From Paucihalobacter sp036825875 (GTDB lineage Bacteria > Bacteroidota > Bacteroidia > Flavobacteriales > Flavobacteriaceae): DNA of 64,000 nt. Below the pieces are notes generated by a model. The model saw only the letters and a program-made list of their open reading frames with translations. It was not told the DNA's origin and made no database searches. Where the stretch lies: NCBI RefSeq assembly GCF_036825875.1, contig NZ_DAISXK010000004.1:52546-116545 (forward strand), in the 5' to 3' direction. Positions 25,681 to 32,781 of this stretch are shown piece by piece (position 1 is the first letter of the stretch; each line of letters starts with the position of its first letter). The position numbers were made by a program, and so were the translations under genes.

Positions 25681-26190
25681 ATGAATCAATCCCGAACCAA
25701 GTTTATCATTATTCTAATTGTTATTAATATAGCATTAGACCAAATAACAAAAATAATAGCGCGGATTTATATACGAAAAGGTGAAATAATAGATGTGTTT
25801 GGTGATGTGTTTCAGTTGTGGAATGTCGAAAATGAAGGTGCCTTTTTAGGAATGGGTAGTGACATGAATCCAACACTCAAAATCATTTTCCTTCTCATTC
25901 TTCCAGTAATAGTATTGGCTTACGTTATTTATTATATACTTAACAACAAGGAATTGGACCGCTTGAGTTTAATCGCTTTTTGTTGCATAATCGGTGGCGG
26001 TATTGCCAATGTTTTTGACAGAATTGTCTTTGGTTCAGTGACCGATTTTTTACACTTAGATTTTGGTGGTGTATTTAGAACGGGAATATTCAATGTAGCC
26101 GACATGTCGGTAACCACAGGAATGCTGTTGCTACTTTATGCCAGTTTTTTCAATAAACCAAAGACTCCTGAAAATTCCGTTGTAGATTAA
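25681..26190 (+). CDS. lspA: Lipoprotein signal peptidase (signal peptidase II)
   Basis: Inner-membrane aspartyl protease that removes signal peptides from prolipoproteins. The 169-residue protein has four predicted TM helices, the NxGAFLG-like motif (NEGAFLGMG) and the two catalytic Asp regions GGGIANVFDRI and FNVADMSVT. It follows fabD by 10 bases and overlaps by three bases the convergent small gene downstream. Confidence 0.96.
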   Translation: MNQSRTKFIIILIVINIALDQITKIIARIYIRKGEIIDVFGDVFQLWNVENEGAFLGMGSDMNPTLKIIFLLILPVIVLAYVIYYILNNKELDRLSLIAFCCIIGGGIANVFDRIVFGSVTDFLHLDFGGVFRTGIFNVADMSVTTGMLLLLYASFFNKPKTPENSVVD

Positions 26191-26378
26191 CGCTGTAAAT
26201 TACAATCGGTACAGTCTTTAACTTCACCGTAGTAAGTTTCACGGTATTTATGTAAAGTTCTAATTGGAAAGCTTAAAATTCTTTTTCTAATGTAGGTTAC
26301 ACGCGTTTGTAATTTTCCCATTTTAGGCGTGTACCTATCTTCAACAACGGTTTCTCTTTTGATATTTACTAGTTTCAT
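26187..26378 (-). CDS. Small conserved-looking basic protein
   Basis: A 63-residue protein from ATG 26378 (MKLVNIKRETV); two further in-frame starts lie upstream (26387 and 26402). It is Arg/Tyr-rich, with RKRILSFPIRTLHKYRETYYGEVKDCTDC and no signal peptide or TM. The terminal CxxC could bind metal. I believe similar small proteins exist in other flavobacteria, but the function is unknown. Its stop codon overlaps that of lspA by the shared TTA/TAA. Confidence 0.6.
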   Translation of the reverse strand: MKLVNIKRETVVEDRYTPKMGKLQTRVTYIRKRILSFPIRTLHKYRETYYGEVKDCTDCNLQR

Positions 26379-26522
26379 CACATTCATATTTTCAAGTAAC
26401 ATTAGCTACAAAGAAAAGACATAATCAAGTCAAATGCAAGTTTTTAAACTTAAATAGCTGTTAATCAATATTATTTTTAAATTACCCTCGACTAAAGAAA
26501 GCAATCGTTAACGAATTCGCAA

Positions 26523-26557
26523 TAAAAAACGGCTAACGTATCATTTAACGCAACCGT
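26523..26557 (-). terminator. Probable terminator of the amidohydrolase gene
   Basis: On the minus strand ACGGTT pairs with AGCCGT (one G-U pair) and is followed by six T residues. The stem arms are 26529-26534 and 26552-26557. Confidence 0.6.
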
Positions 26558-26589
26558 CTTTTTGTAATTAAGAAACTTTACGTTTCGGA

Positions 26590-27867
26590 TTACTCCTTAT
26601 AAATTTTTCCTTCTTTCATAACAAACAATACATTTTCGAGTGTTTTGATATTATTAGTTGGATCCTCATTAACAGCGATGATATCTGCAAAAAAGCCAGT
26701 TTTAATTTCGCCAATGTCATTTGGCATAGAAAGCAACATGGCGTTGGTAACCGTAGCTGATTGAATGGCTTCAATGGCTGGCATACCGGCTTCTACCATA
26801 AAACCAAATTCCTTGGCATTATCGCCATGATAAAACACCCCAGCATCAGTACCAAAGGCAACTGGCACGCCTTTTTTGTAGGCTTTTGCAAACGTGCTTT
26901 GAATTTTTGGCCCTATAGAAGCCGCTTTTACAGCCACCATATCGGGATAATAATTAGGCACGGACGCTTTTTCGCTCACAAACTTTCCAGCAGAAATGGT
27001 CGGTACATAATAGGCGTTATATTCTTTCATCATGTCCATGGTTTTATCGCTCATCATGGTGCCGTGTTCAATGGTTTTTACGCCGCCCATAATGGCTCTT
27101 TGCATGCCTTCGTCGCCATGGGCATGTGCTGCCACATGAAACCCGTAATCGGCCGCTGTTTCGCAAATAGCTTTAATTTCTTCTAAGGAAAACTGTGGAT
27201 TTTCATCACTTTTCGCCACGCTTAAAACACCACCTGTTGCAGTGATTTTTATTAAATCGGCACCGTTTTTATAGCGTTGTCTAACGGCCTTCTTAGCTTC
27301 CTCAATACTGTTAACTACACCTTCTTTTGGTCCTGGATCGCCAACTAATGCGCTGTTATATCCGTTTGTTGGATCGGCATGTCCGCCAGTGCTCGCCAAC
27401 GATTTTTCAGCTGTAAAAATTCTAGGACCAACTACTTTCTTAGCGTTTATGGCATTTCGCAAAGCAACATTTACACCCGAACCACCTAAATCTCGTACCG
27501 TCGTAAAACCTGCCATTAAGGTAATCTGGGCTAGGTGTTGCGCGTTATAAGCAACATCGGCAGGATTAAGGGTAAAGCTTTCTAAGTATTTTTTAGGATT
27601 GGTTTCACTCTCTAAATGAACATGCATGTCAATTAGACCTGGTAGAACCGTTTTACTTTTTAAATCTATAACTACATCTGCATTACTTGCTGGTTCAGTA
27701 AATCCGTTATTAACAGCAATAATGCGTTCACCCGACACCACAATGGTTTGATTGGTGAGCACCTTACCCGATTGGGTATCGATTAATTTACCGCAATGCA
27801 GGTAGGTATTTTGGGCAATACTAATTGCCGAAAAAGCAAAAGCCACCAGAAGTACATAAAATTTCAT
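26590..27867 (-). CDS. Secreted amidohydrolase (imidazolonepropionase/prolidase-like)
   Basis: A metal-dependent hydrolase of the amidohydrolase superfamily with a signal peptide (about 1-18). Metal ligands are visible: MHVHLE, the carboxylated-Lys motif DLIKITATGG, AHAHGDEG, IEHGTMM and FGTDAGVF. The 425-residue length is typical. Relatives act on amide or peptide bonds (for example Xaa-Pro dipeptides) in the periplasm, but the substrate cannot be assigned. It lies 7 bases downstream of galE on the minus strand and is probably the last gene of that operon. Confidence 0.88.
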   Translation of the reverse strand: MKFYVLLVAFAFSAISIAQNTYLHCGKLIDTQSGKVLTNQTIVVSGERIIAVNNGFTEPASNADVVIDLKSKTVLPGLIDMHVHLESETNPKKYLESFTLNPADVAYNAQHLAQITLMAGFTTVRDLGGSGVNVALRNAINAKKVVGPRIFTAEKSLASTGGHADPTNGYNSALVGDPGPKEGVVNSIEEAKKAVRQRYKNGADLIKITATGGVLSVAKSDENPQFSLEEIKAICETAADYGFHVAAHAHGDEGMQRAIMGGVKTIEHGTMMSDKTMDMMKEYNAYYVPTISAGKFVSEKASVPNYYPDMVAVKAASIGPKIQSTFAKAYKKGVPVAFGTDAGVFYHGDNAKEFGFMVEAGMPAIEAIQSATVTNAMLLSMPNDIGEIKTGFFADIIAVNEDPTNNIKTLENVLFVMKEGKIYKE

Positions 27868-27874
27868 ATGTTAA

Positions 27875-28897
27875 CTATTTAATATTTCTAATTTGTTTTT
27901 CCCATTTCCAAGCAGATGCCATAGCATCGTCTAAAGTGAGTTGTGCTTTCCAACCTAAATCTTGGTTAGCTTTGGTGGTTTCGGCATAGGCCGCAATCAC
28001 ATCGCCTTCTCTTCTTCCAACTATTTGATAATTTAATTTTAAATCCGTGACACGTTCAAAAGACTGGATCACCTCTAAAACCGAACTTCCTTTTCCAGTT
28101 CCTAGATTAAAGACTTCAAAATTTGATTTATGCTTGCCTTTAATAAGACGCTGTAAGGCTACCACATGCGCTTTCGCTAAGTCAACCACATGAATATAAT
28201 CGCGGATACAAGTGCCATCTACGGTTGGATAATCATCACCAAAAACCGATAGCTTTTCTCTCAATCCAGCTCCAGTTTGGGTAATAAACGGCACGAGATT
28301 TTGTGGCACTCCAATTGGAAGCTCACCAATTTTAGCGGTAGAATGCGCACCTATCGGATTAAAATAGCGCAATGCAATGGCGTTAAAATGCGCATCGATT
28401 TTACAAACATCCTTTAGAATTTCTTCTCCAATTTGCTTGGTATTTCCGTAGGGTGATTCGGCTGGTTTTACGGGTGCGTTTTCTGAAATAGGTAATTCAT
28501 CGGCCTGACCATAAACCGTACAAGACGAACTAAAAATAAAGTTTGCATCGGGTAGAACCTTTAATTCTTGCAACAAATAAACCAGGGAACTGATGTTGTT
28601 TTCGTAATACAATAAAGGCTCCTGAACACTTTCACCTACCGCTTTACTAGCCGCAAAATGAATGACACCTTTGATATTTGGATAACGTTTAAAAAAATCT
28701 TGAACTTTGGGCTTTTCTCTTAAATCAAATTCTTCGAAAATAGGTGATTTTCCAGTGATTGACTTGATGCCATCAAGCACATCTCGGGAAGAATTAGAAA
28801 GGTTGTCGATGATAATCACTTCAAAACCCTCATTTTGCAATTCTACTACTGTATGTGACCCGATAAAGCCGAGACCCCCTGTTACTACTATTTGCAT
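27875..28897 (-). CDS. galE: UDP-glucose 4-epimerase
   Basis: Short-chain dehydrogenase/reductase that interconverts UDP-glucose and UDP-galactose. The NAD-binding GGLGFIGSHT (7-16), the VIHFAASKAVGES stretch, Ser-(SSSCTVYG)-Tyr/Lys catalytic residues (SPYGNTKQIGEE) and RYFNPIGAH are present. At 340 residues it matches the E. coli enzyme. The start overlaps the stop of the upstream aminotransferase gene (TAATG), so the two are translationally coupled, which suggests a polysaccharide or nucleotide-sugar role. Confidence 0.95.
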   Translation of the reverse strand: MQIVVTGGLGFIGSHTVVELQNEGFEVIIIDNLSNSSRDVLDGIKSITGKSPIFEEFDLREKPKVQDFFKRYPNIKGVIHFAASKAVGESVQEPLLYYENNISSLVYLLQELKVLPDANFIFSSSCTVYGQADELPISENAPVKPAESPYGNTKQIGEEILKDVCKIDAHFNAIALRYFNPIGAHSTAKIGELPIGVPQNLVPFITQTGAGLREKLSVFGDDYPTVDGTCIRDYIHVVDLAKAHVVALQRLIKGKHKSNFEVFNLGTGKGSSVLEVIQSFERVTDLKLNYQIVGRREGDVIAAYAETTKANQDLGWKAQLTLDDAMASAWKWEKQIRNIK

Positions 28898-30057
28898 TAA
28901 TTACTTTGATTTAAAAAGTTAAGGACTGTGCTGGTTATGTATCCAATTTGTTCTTCGTCTAATTCGGTATGCATCGGTAAGGAAATTACCTCATCAGATA
29001 ATTGGTTCGTGACTTTAAAATCAGCTTCGTTGTAGCGTTCATCTCTGTAGGCTTTTTGTCTGTGAAGCGGAATAGGATAATATATTCCGTGAGGAATACC
29101 CATATCAGCCAGGTGTTTGGCTAAGGCATCTCTATCGGCATTTACAATTTTTAAAGTGTATTGGTGAAACACATGGCAATCGCAAGTACTGCAAATGCCT
29201 TCGCAAGTTGACAAACCCGTTGGTGTAATGATATTTGGGTGGTTCTTAAAGGCTGCATTATATTTTCTTGCGGCGTTTCTTCTTGCATTATTATAGTCGT
29301 CTAATTTTGGTAATTTTGCATCTAATACCGCTGCTTGAATGGCATCTAATCTTGAATTTACACCAACCACATCGTGGTGATAGCGCACATACATACCGTG
29401 GTTTACGATACCTCGAATGCTATGCGCCAAATCGTCGTTGTTGGTGAAAATAGCACCACCGTCGCCGTAGCATCCCAAGTTTTTGGATGGAAAAAATGAA
29501 GTGCAACCCACATCGCCAATAACGCCTGCTTTCTTTTTGCTGCCATCTTTAAAAGTATAATCGGCACCAATAGCTTGCGCATTGTCTTCAATCACATATA
29601 GATTATGCTGTTTGGCAATTTCAATAACCGCTTCCATATTGGCCACTAAACCAAATAAATGAACTGGCACAATAGCTCTCGTTTTTGGAGTAATTGCTTT
29701 TTTTAAAGCCTCAATATCTATATTGAAATCAATGGGATCTACATCAACCAATACGGGCGTTAATTTCAGTAAGGCAATTACTTCTACTGTGGCAGCAAAT
29801 GTAAAATCGGCTGTAATTACCTCATCACCTTGTTCCAAACCCAAGCCCATCATGGCAATTTGCAATGCATCGGTTCCGTTGGCACATGGAATCACATGTT
29901 TTACGTTTAAATAATTTTCAAGATTTTTTTGAAATTCGTGAACTTTTGGTCCATTCACAAACATAGCAGTATCTATTACTTCTTGAATGGATGCATCAAC
30001 CTTTTGTTTTATTGGGGCATATTGACTTTGGAGGTCAACCATTTGAATTTTTTTCAT
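28897..30057 (-). CDS. DegT/DnrJ/EryC1/StrS-family sugar aminotransferase
   Basis: PLP-dependent transaminase acting on a nucleotide-linked ketosugar. VEDNAQAIGADY, the PLP lysine Lys192 in FFPSKNLGCYGDGG and the family pattern HVFHQYTL are visible. A small cysteine cluster (C285, C289, C292, C294) sits just before HVFHQY, where simpler homologues have a short loop. The length (386) is normal. With galE it forms a two- or three-gene operon, probably for a surface sugar. The exact product is unknown. Confidence 0.93.
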   Translation of the reverse strand: MKKIQMVDLQSQYAPIKQKVDASIQEVIDTAMFVNGPKVHEFQKNLENYLNVKHVIPCANGTDALQIAMMGLGLEQGDEVITADFTFAATVEVIALLKLTPVLVDVDPIDFNIDIEALKKAITPKTRAIVPVHLFGLVANMEAVIEIAKQHNLYVIEDNAQAIGADYTFKDGSKKKAGVIGDVGCTSFFPSKNLGCYGDGGAIFTNNDDLAHSIRGIVNHGMYVRYHHDVVGVNSRLDAIQAAVLDAKLPKLDDYNNARRNAARKYNAAFKNHPNIITPTGLSTCEGICSTCDCHVFHQYTLKIVNADRDALAKHLADMGIPHGIYYPIPLHRQKAYRDERYNEADFKVTNQLSDEVISLPMHTELDEEQIGYITSTVLNFLNQSN

Positions 30058-30185
30058 CTAATTCTATTTCTAATGTAAAAGTATCAGCAATATAGCTGAA
30101 TGCTCAGCGAAAATACGAAAATTAGCCCGCTATCGCTAATGAATTTTTCCAAAAAGAGCCGTATTTTAGCACAAACTAAAACCCC

Positions 30186-31421
30186 TTGCAAATCCTATAC
30201 ACCATAGCTATTTATATGATGAAGGCGCTTATATCTTTTGGCTCCTTATTTAATGATAAATTGAAATTAGGTATAGAGGGTAGAAAAGAAACTTTCAGGA
30301 AACTACAACAAACCATTGCCGAAACCGACAAAGTATTTTGGTTTCATTGTGCATCTTTAGGTGAATACGAACAAGGTTTGCCAGTATTTGAACAGCTTAA
30401 AGAAAAGCATCCAGAATATAAAATCGTACTCAGTTTTTTTTCGCCTTCGGGATATGAAATCCGAAAAAACAGTAAATTGGCACATGTGGTAGTATATCTT
30501 CCTCTAGATACACCTAAAAACGCCAAAAAATTTTTAGAACTCGTACACCCAGATTTCACTGTTTTTGTTAAGTATGAGATATGGATTAATTACCTCAATA
30601 TTATTAAAAAACAAAGCAGACGCGCTATTTTAATTTCTGCATTATTTAGAGACCATCAGTCTTTTTTTAAATGGTATGGCGATATTTTCAAAAACGCATT
30701 AAGTGCTTTTGAACATATATTTGTTCAAGATATAAGATCGGAATTGTTGTTGAAAAGGATAAATTATCAAAACGTTACCATTGCGGGAGACACGAGATTT
30801 GATCGTGTGATTCAAAATGAAAAATACACTAAGCATCTCGATTTTGTTAGTTCTTTTATTAATCATAAGATTTGTGTGGTAATTGGTAGTTCGTGGCCCG
30901 AGGATGAGGCATTGTGGTTTCATTTTATCAATACAAATGATATGCTTGATGTTAAATACATTATTGTACCACACAACATAGATCAGCCACACATTAAAAC
31001 CATAAAGTCAAAAATTCAAAAACCCACTGCCATATATTCTGAAAGCAACGAAGCAATTTTAAAAGCAAGCCAAGTTTTAATTGTTGATACCATTGGTTTA
31101 TTAAGCAGCATTTACAGTTATGCCCAAATAGCCTATGTTGGCGGTGCGGTAGGAACCACAGGACTTCACAATATTTTAGAACCTGCGGTTTTTGGAATTC
31201 CCATAATTATAGGAAACCGCATCGATAAGTTTCCTGAGGCCACGGCTATGATAAAGAATGGTGGTGTTACATCAATCAATGATTATCAAACCTTTGAACA
31301 AGCTTTAAACAATTTACTTCTAAACCCTGATTATCGAAATCAATTGGGTGCCAAAAACAAAAATTTTATTGAATTAAATGAAGGTGCCGTTAACCGAATT
31401 ATATCTACAACTCGTATATAA
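30186..31421 (+). CDS. waaA: 3-deoxy-D-manno-octulosonic acid (KDO) transferase
   Basis: Adds KDO to lipid A precursors at the inner membrane during LPS synthesis. The 411-residue protein has an N-terminal membrane-anchor segment, WFHCASLGEYEQG (active-site region), the IGSSWPEDE motif and the C-terminal AYVGGAVGTTGLHNILEPA typical of GT30 enzymes. The start shown is TTG at 30186, because the residues before the first ATG (30216) continue the usual anchor (LYTIAIYMM). The ATG remains possible. Confidence 0.92.
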   Translation: MQILYTIAIYMMKALISFGSLFNDKLKLGIEGRKETFRKLQQTIAETDKVFWFHCASLGEYEQGLPVFEQLKEKHPEYKIVLSFFSPSGYEIRKNSKLAHVVVYLPLDTPKNAKKFLELVHPDFTVFVKYEIWINYLNIIKKQSRRAILISALFRDHQSFFKWYGDIFKNALSAFEHIFVQDIRSELLLKRINYQNVTIAGDTRFDRVIQNEKYTKHLDFVSSFINHKICVVIGSSWPEDEALWFHFINTNDMLDVKYIIVPHNIDQPHIKTIKSKIQKPTAIYSESNEAILKASQVLIVDTIGLLSSIYSYAQIAYVGGAVGTTGLHNILEPAVFGIPIIIGNRIDKFPEATAMIKNGGVTSINDYQTFEQALNNLLLNPDYRNQLGAKNKNFIELNEGAVNRIISTTRI

Positions 31422-31517
31422 TTAAACCTTTAAAAGAACAAAAGCTAAATTTTTTCTTGTAATTTGAAATTTACTTGTTAAATTCGTAGAAATTCAATTA
31501 ACACTAAAACTATTAAA

Positions 31518-31898
31518 ATGAAGAAATTACTTTTAAGTTTGGTATTGGTGATGGCCTTAGCTTTAACCTTTACTTCTTGCAGAGACACCAAAGAAAAAAC
31601 AGAGGATTCAATAGAAGAAGCTATTGATGATGCTGGAGACGCTATTGAAGATGCGACTGACGATATTGGCGATGCTATTGATGATTTAAGCGATGAAACT
31701 GATAATGCTATGGACTCTGCAGAAGCGGCCATGGAAGAAGCCAAAAGTGACTTAGATGAAGCCGTTGATAAGGCACAAGAGGCCACAAATAAAGCTATGG
31801 ATGACGCTAAGAATACCGTTAATGAAACAGTTGATAAAGCTGAAAAAGCGGGCACTGACGCTATGAAAAAAGCATCTGATAAGGTAAAAGAGTATTAA
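31518..31898 (+). CDS. Acidic, helical-repeat lipoprotein (LEA/apolipoprotein-like)
   Basis: A 126-residue lipoprotein with a type II signal peptide (LALTFTSC, lipidated Cys near residue 21). The mature part is almost entirely short Ala/Asp/Glu/Lys repeats (AIDDAGDAIEDATDD, then EATNKAMDDAKNT), changing from acidic to mixed charge. It should form an amphipathic helix or coiled coil resembling LEA or YtxH-type stress proteins. The role is unknown. It is monocistronic, with a strong terminator. Confidence 0.85.
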   Translation: MKKLLLSLVLVMALALTFTSCRDTKEKTEDSIEEAIDDAGDAIEDATDDIGDAIDDLSDETDNAMDSAEAAMEEAKSDLDEAVDKAQEATNKAMDDAKNTVNETVDKAEKAGTDAMKKASDKVKEY

Positions 31899-31921
31899 GC
31901 CTTCAATGCTCTATTTTGTAC

Positions 31922-31947
31922 AAAGCCTGATTTTTCAGGCTTTTTTT
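31922..31947 (+). terminator. Rho-independent terminator after the helical lipoprotein gene
   Basis: AAAGCCTGA (31922-31930) pairs perfectly with TCAGGCTTT (31935-31943) over a 4-base loop, followed by more Ts. Confidence 0.92.
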
Positions 31948-32066
31948 GTGGTAAAAAATGTCTCAAAAAATATTTTAATTGAGATAGTGAGGACAAACAT
32001 TTATTTTGTTTATATCATGATTATGCCTACTATTACAATTCAATCTTTAATTTAAATCATCAGTTT

Positions 32067-32285
32067 ATGAAAATTACAAAAATTATTGGGATTCTTTTAA
32101 TTGTAGGAGGCGTTGTTTTAGCGTACCTAGGAATTACTAAAGTTTCCGACAGCAGTGCAGGAGTGAAAGCCCTGGGCATGGAAATTGATCTTTCAAACGA
32201 ATCAGGCAAGGAAGAAGGCTATATCTATCTAGGTGTTGCCGTGCTTTTATTTGCTGGAGGTGTGTATTCGTTGAAGAAAAAGTGA
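32067..32285 (+). CDS. Small two-TM membrane protein (DUF3185-like)
   Basis: A 72-residue protein with an N-terminal TM (IIGILLIVGGVVLAYLGI), a short polar loop (about 25-48) and a second TM (YLGVAVLLFAGGVYSL) ending in KKK. This is the pattern of DUF3185-type proteins, whose function is unknown. Two hairpins follow the gene. Confidence 0.75.
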   Translation: MKITKIIGILLIVGGVVLAYLGITKVSDSSAGVKALGMEIDLSNESGKEEGYIYLGVAVLLFAGGVYSLKKK

Positions 32286-32292
32286 ATTTTTA

Positions 32293-32316
32293 GAGAACAA
32301 GCTCTGAGTTGTTCTC
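32293..32316 (+). repeat. Hairpin after the small membrane-protein gene
   Basis: GAGAACAA (32293-32300) pairs with TTGTTCTC (32309-32316). There is no T-run, so it is probably not an efficient terminator on its own. Confidence 0.5.
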
Positions 32317-32391
32317 GAATGAAGTGGAGGAATTATTTGGTTGCCTCAAGCTTGAAGCTGCCTTTGAGCTTGTTAATGAGCATTAAACTAT

Positions 32392-32430
32392 AGACCTCAC
32401 AGGTTTTTGAAAGCTGTGAGGTCTTAAATT
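32392..32430 (+). terminator. Long-stem hairpin, terminator or dispersed palindrome
   Basis: AGACCTCACAG (32392-32402) pairs perfectly with CTGTGAGGTCT (32414-32424) and is followed by TAAATTTTT. Palindromes of this type are, to my recollection, dispersed in many Bacteroidota genomes. Confidence 0.6.
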
Positions 32431-32471
32431 TTTCTTTAATAAATTGGCGATTAAATTAATGAAATGAAAAA

Positions 32472-32504
32472 ACCGTAAACTGTTAATAAATAACAATTTA
32501 CGGT
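32472..32504 (-). terminator. Terminator of the tRNA-Gly/tRNA-Leu transcript
   Basis: On the minus strand the stem ACCGTAAA/TTTACGGT (arms 32497-32504 and 32472-32479) is followed by a T-run, starting three bases after the tRNA-Leu CCA. Confidence 0.8.
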
Positions 32505-32506
32505 CT

Positions 32507-32595
32507 TGGTACAGAAGGCGGGACTTGAACCCGCACGAACATTACTGCTCATTGGATTTTAAGTCCAACGTGTCTACCGATTCCACCACTTCTGC
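32507..32595 (-). tRNA. tRNA-Leu (anticodon UAA)
   Basis: The acceptor arms GCAGAAG/CTTCTGT pair (one G-U). The D-arm, the anticodon stem-loop TTGGA-CTTAAAA-TCCAA with anticodon TAA, a variable arm of class II length and the T-loop GGTTCAAGTCC are all present. The CCA end is encoded (32507-32509). Confidence 0.95.
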
Positions 32596-32612
32596 AAAAG
32601 GTAGTTTTGTAG

Positions 32613-32684
32613 AGCGAAAGACGGGATTTGAACCCGCGACCCTCACCTTGGCAAGGTGATGCTCTACCCCTGAGCTACTTTCGC
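32613..32684 (-). tRNA. tRNA-Gly (anticodon GCC)
   Basis: The acceptor arm GCGAAAG/CTTTCGC pairs perfectly. The D-arm is GCTCAGGGGTAGAGC, the anticodon loop TTGCCAA has anticodon GCC, and the T-arm is GCGGGTTCAAATCCCGT. The 72 bases shown end at the discriminator; CCA is not encoded. It lies 17 bases upstream of tRNA-Leu. Confidence 0.95.
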
Positions 32685-32781
32685 ATTGGTTTTACAATGA
32701 ACGTTTGTTTCAATTGCGAGGGCAAATTTAATACATTTCTTATAATACCAAAGCCTTTTTTTAAAAAATAATTCGGCTAGA

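Noticed and set aside
26761..27186. 141-residue plus-strand ORF within the amidohydrolase gene
   Set aside because: It is opposite a clear enzyme with all metal-binding motifs; the His/Phe-rich composition is a by-product of the antisense frame.
30121..30140. ATTAGC/GCTAAT inverted repeat between the sugar aminotransferase and waaA
   Set aside because: Short stem without a T-run in a divergent promoter region; it cannot be distinguished from chance.
31478..31855. 125-residue minus-strand ORF rich in Ser/Ala
   Set aside because: It is the antisense shadow of the repetitive helical lipoprotein gene, which has a signal peptide, lipobox and terminator in the correct orientation.
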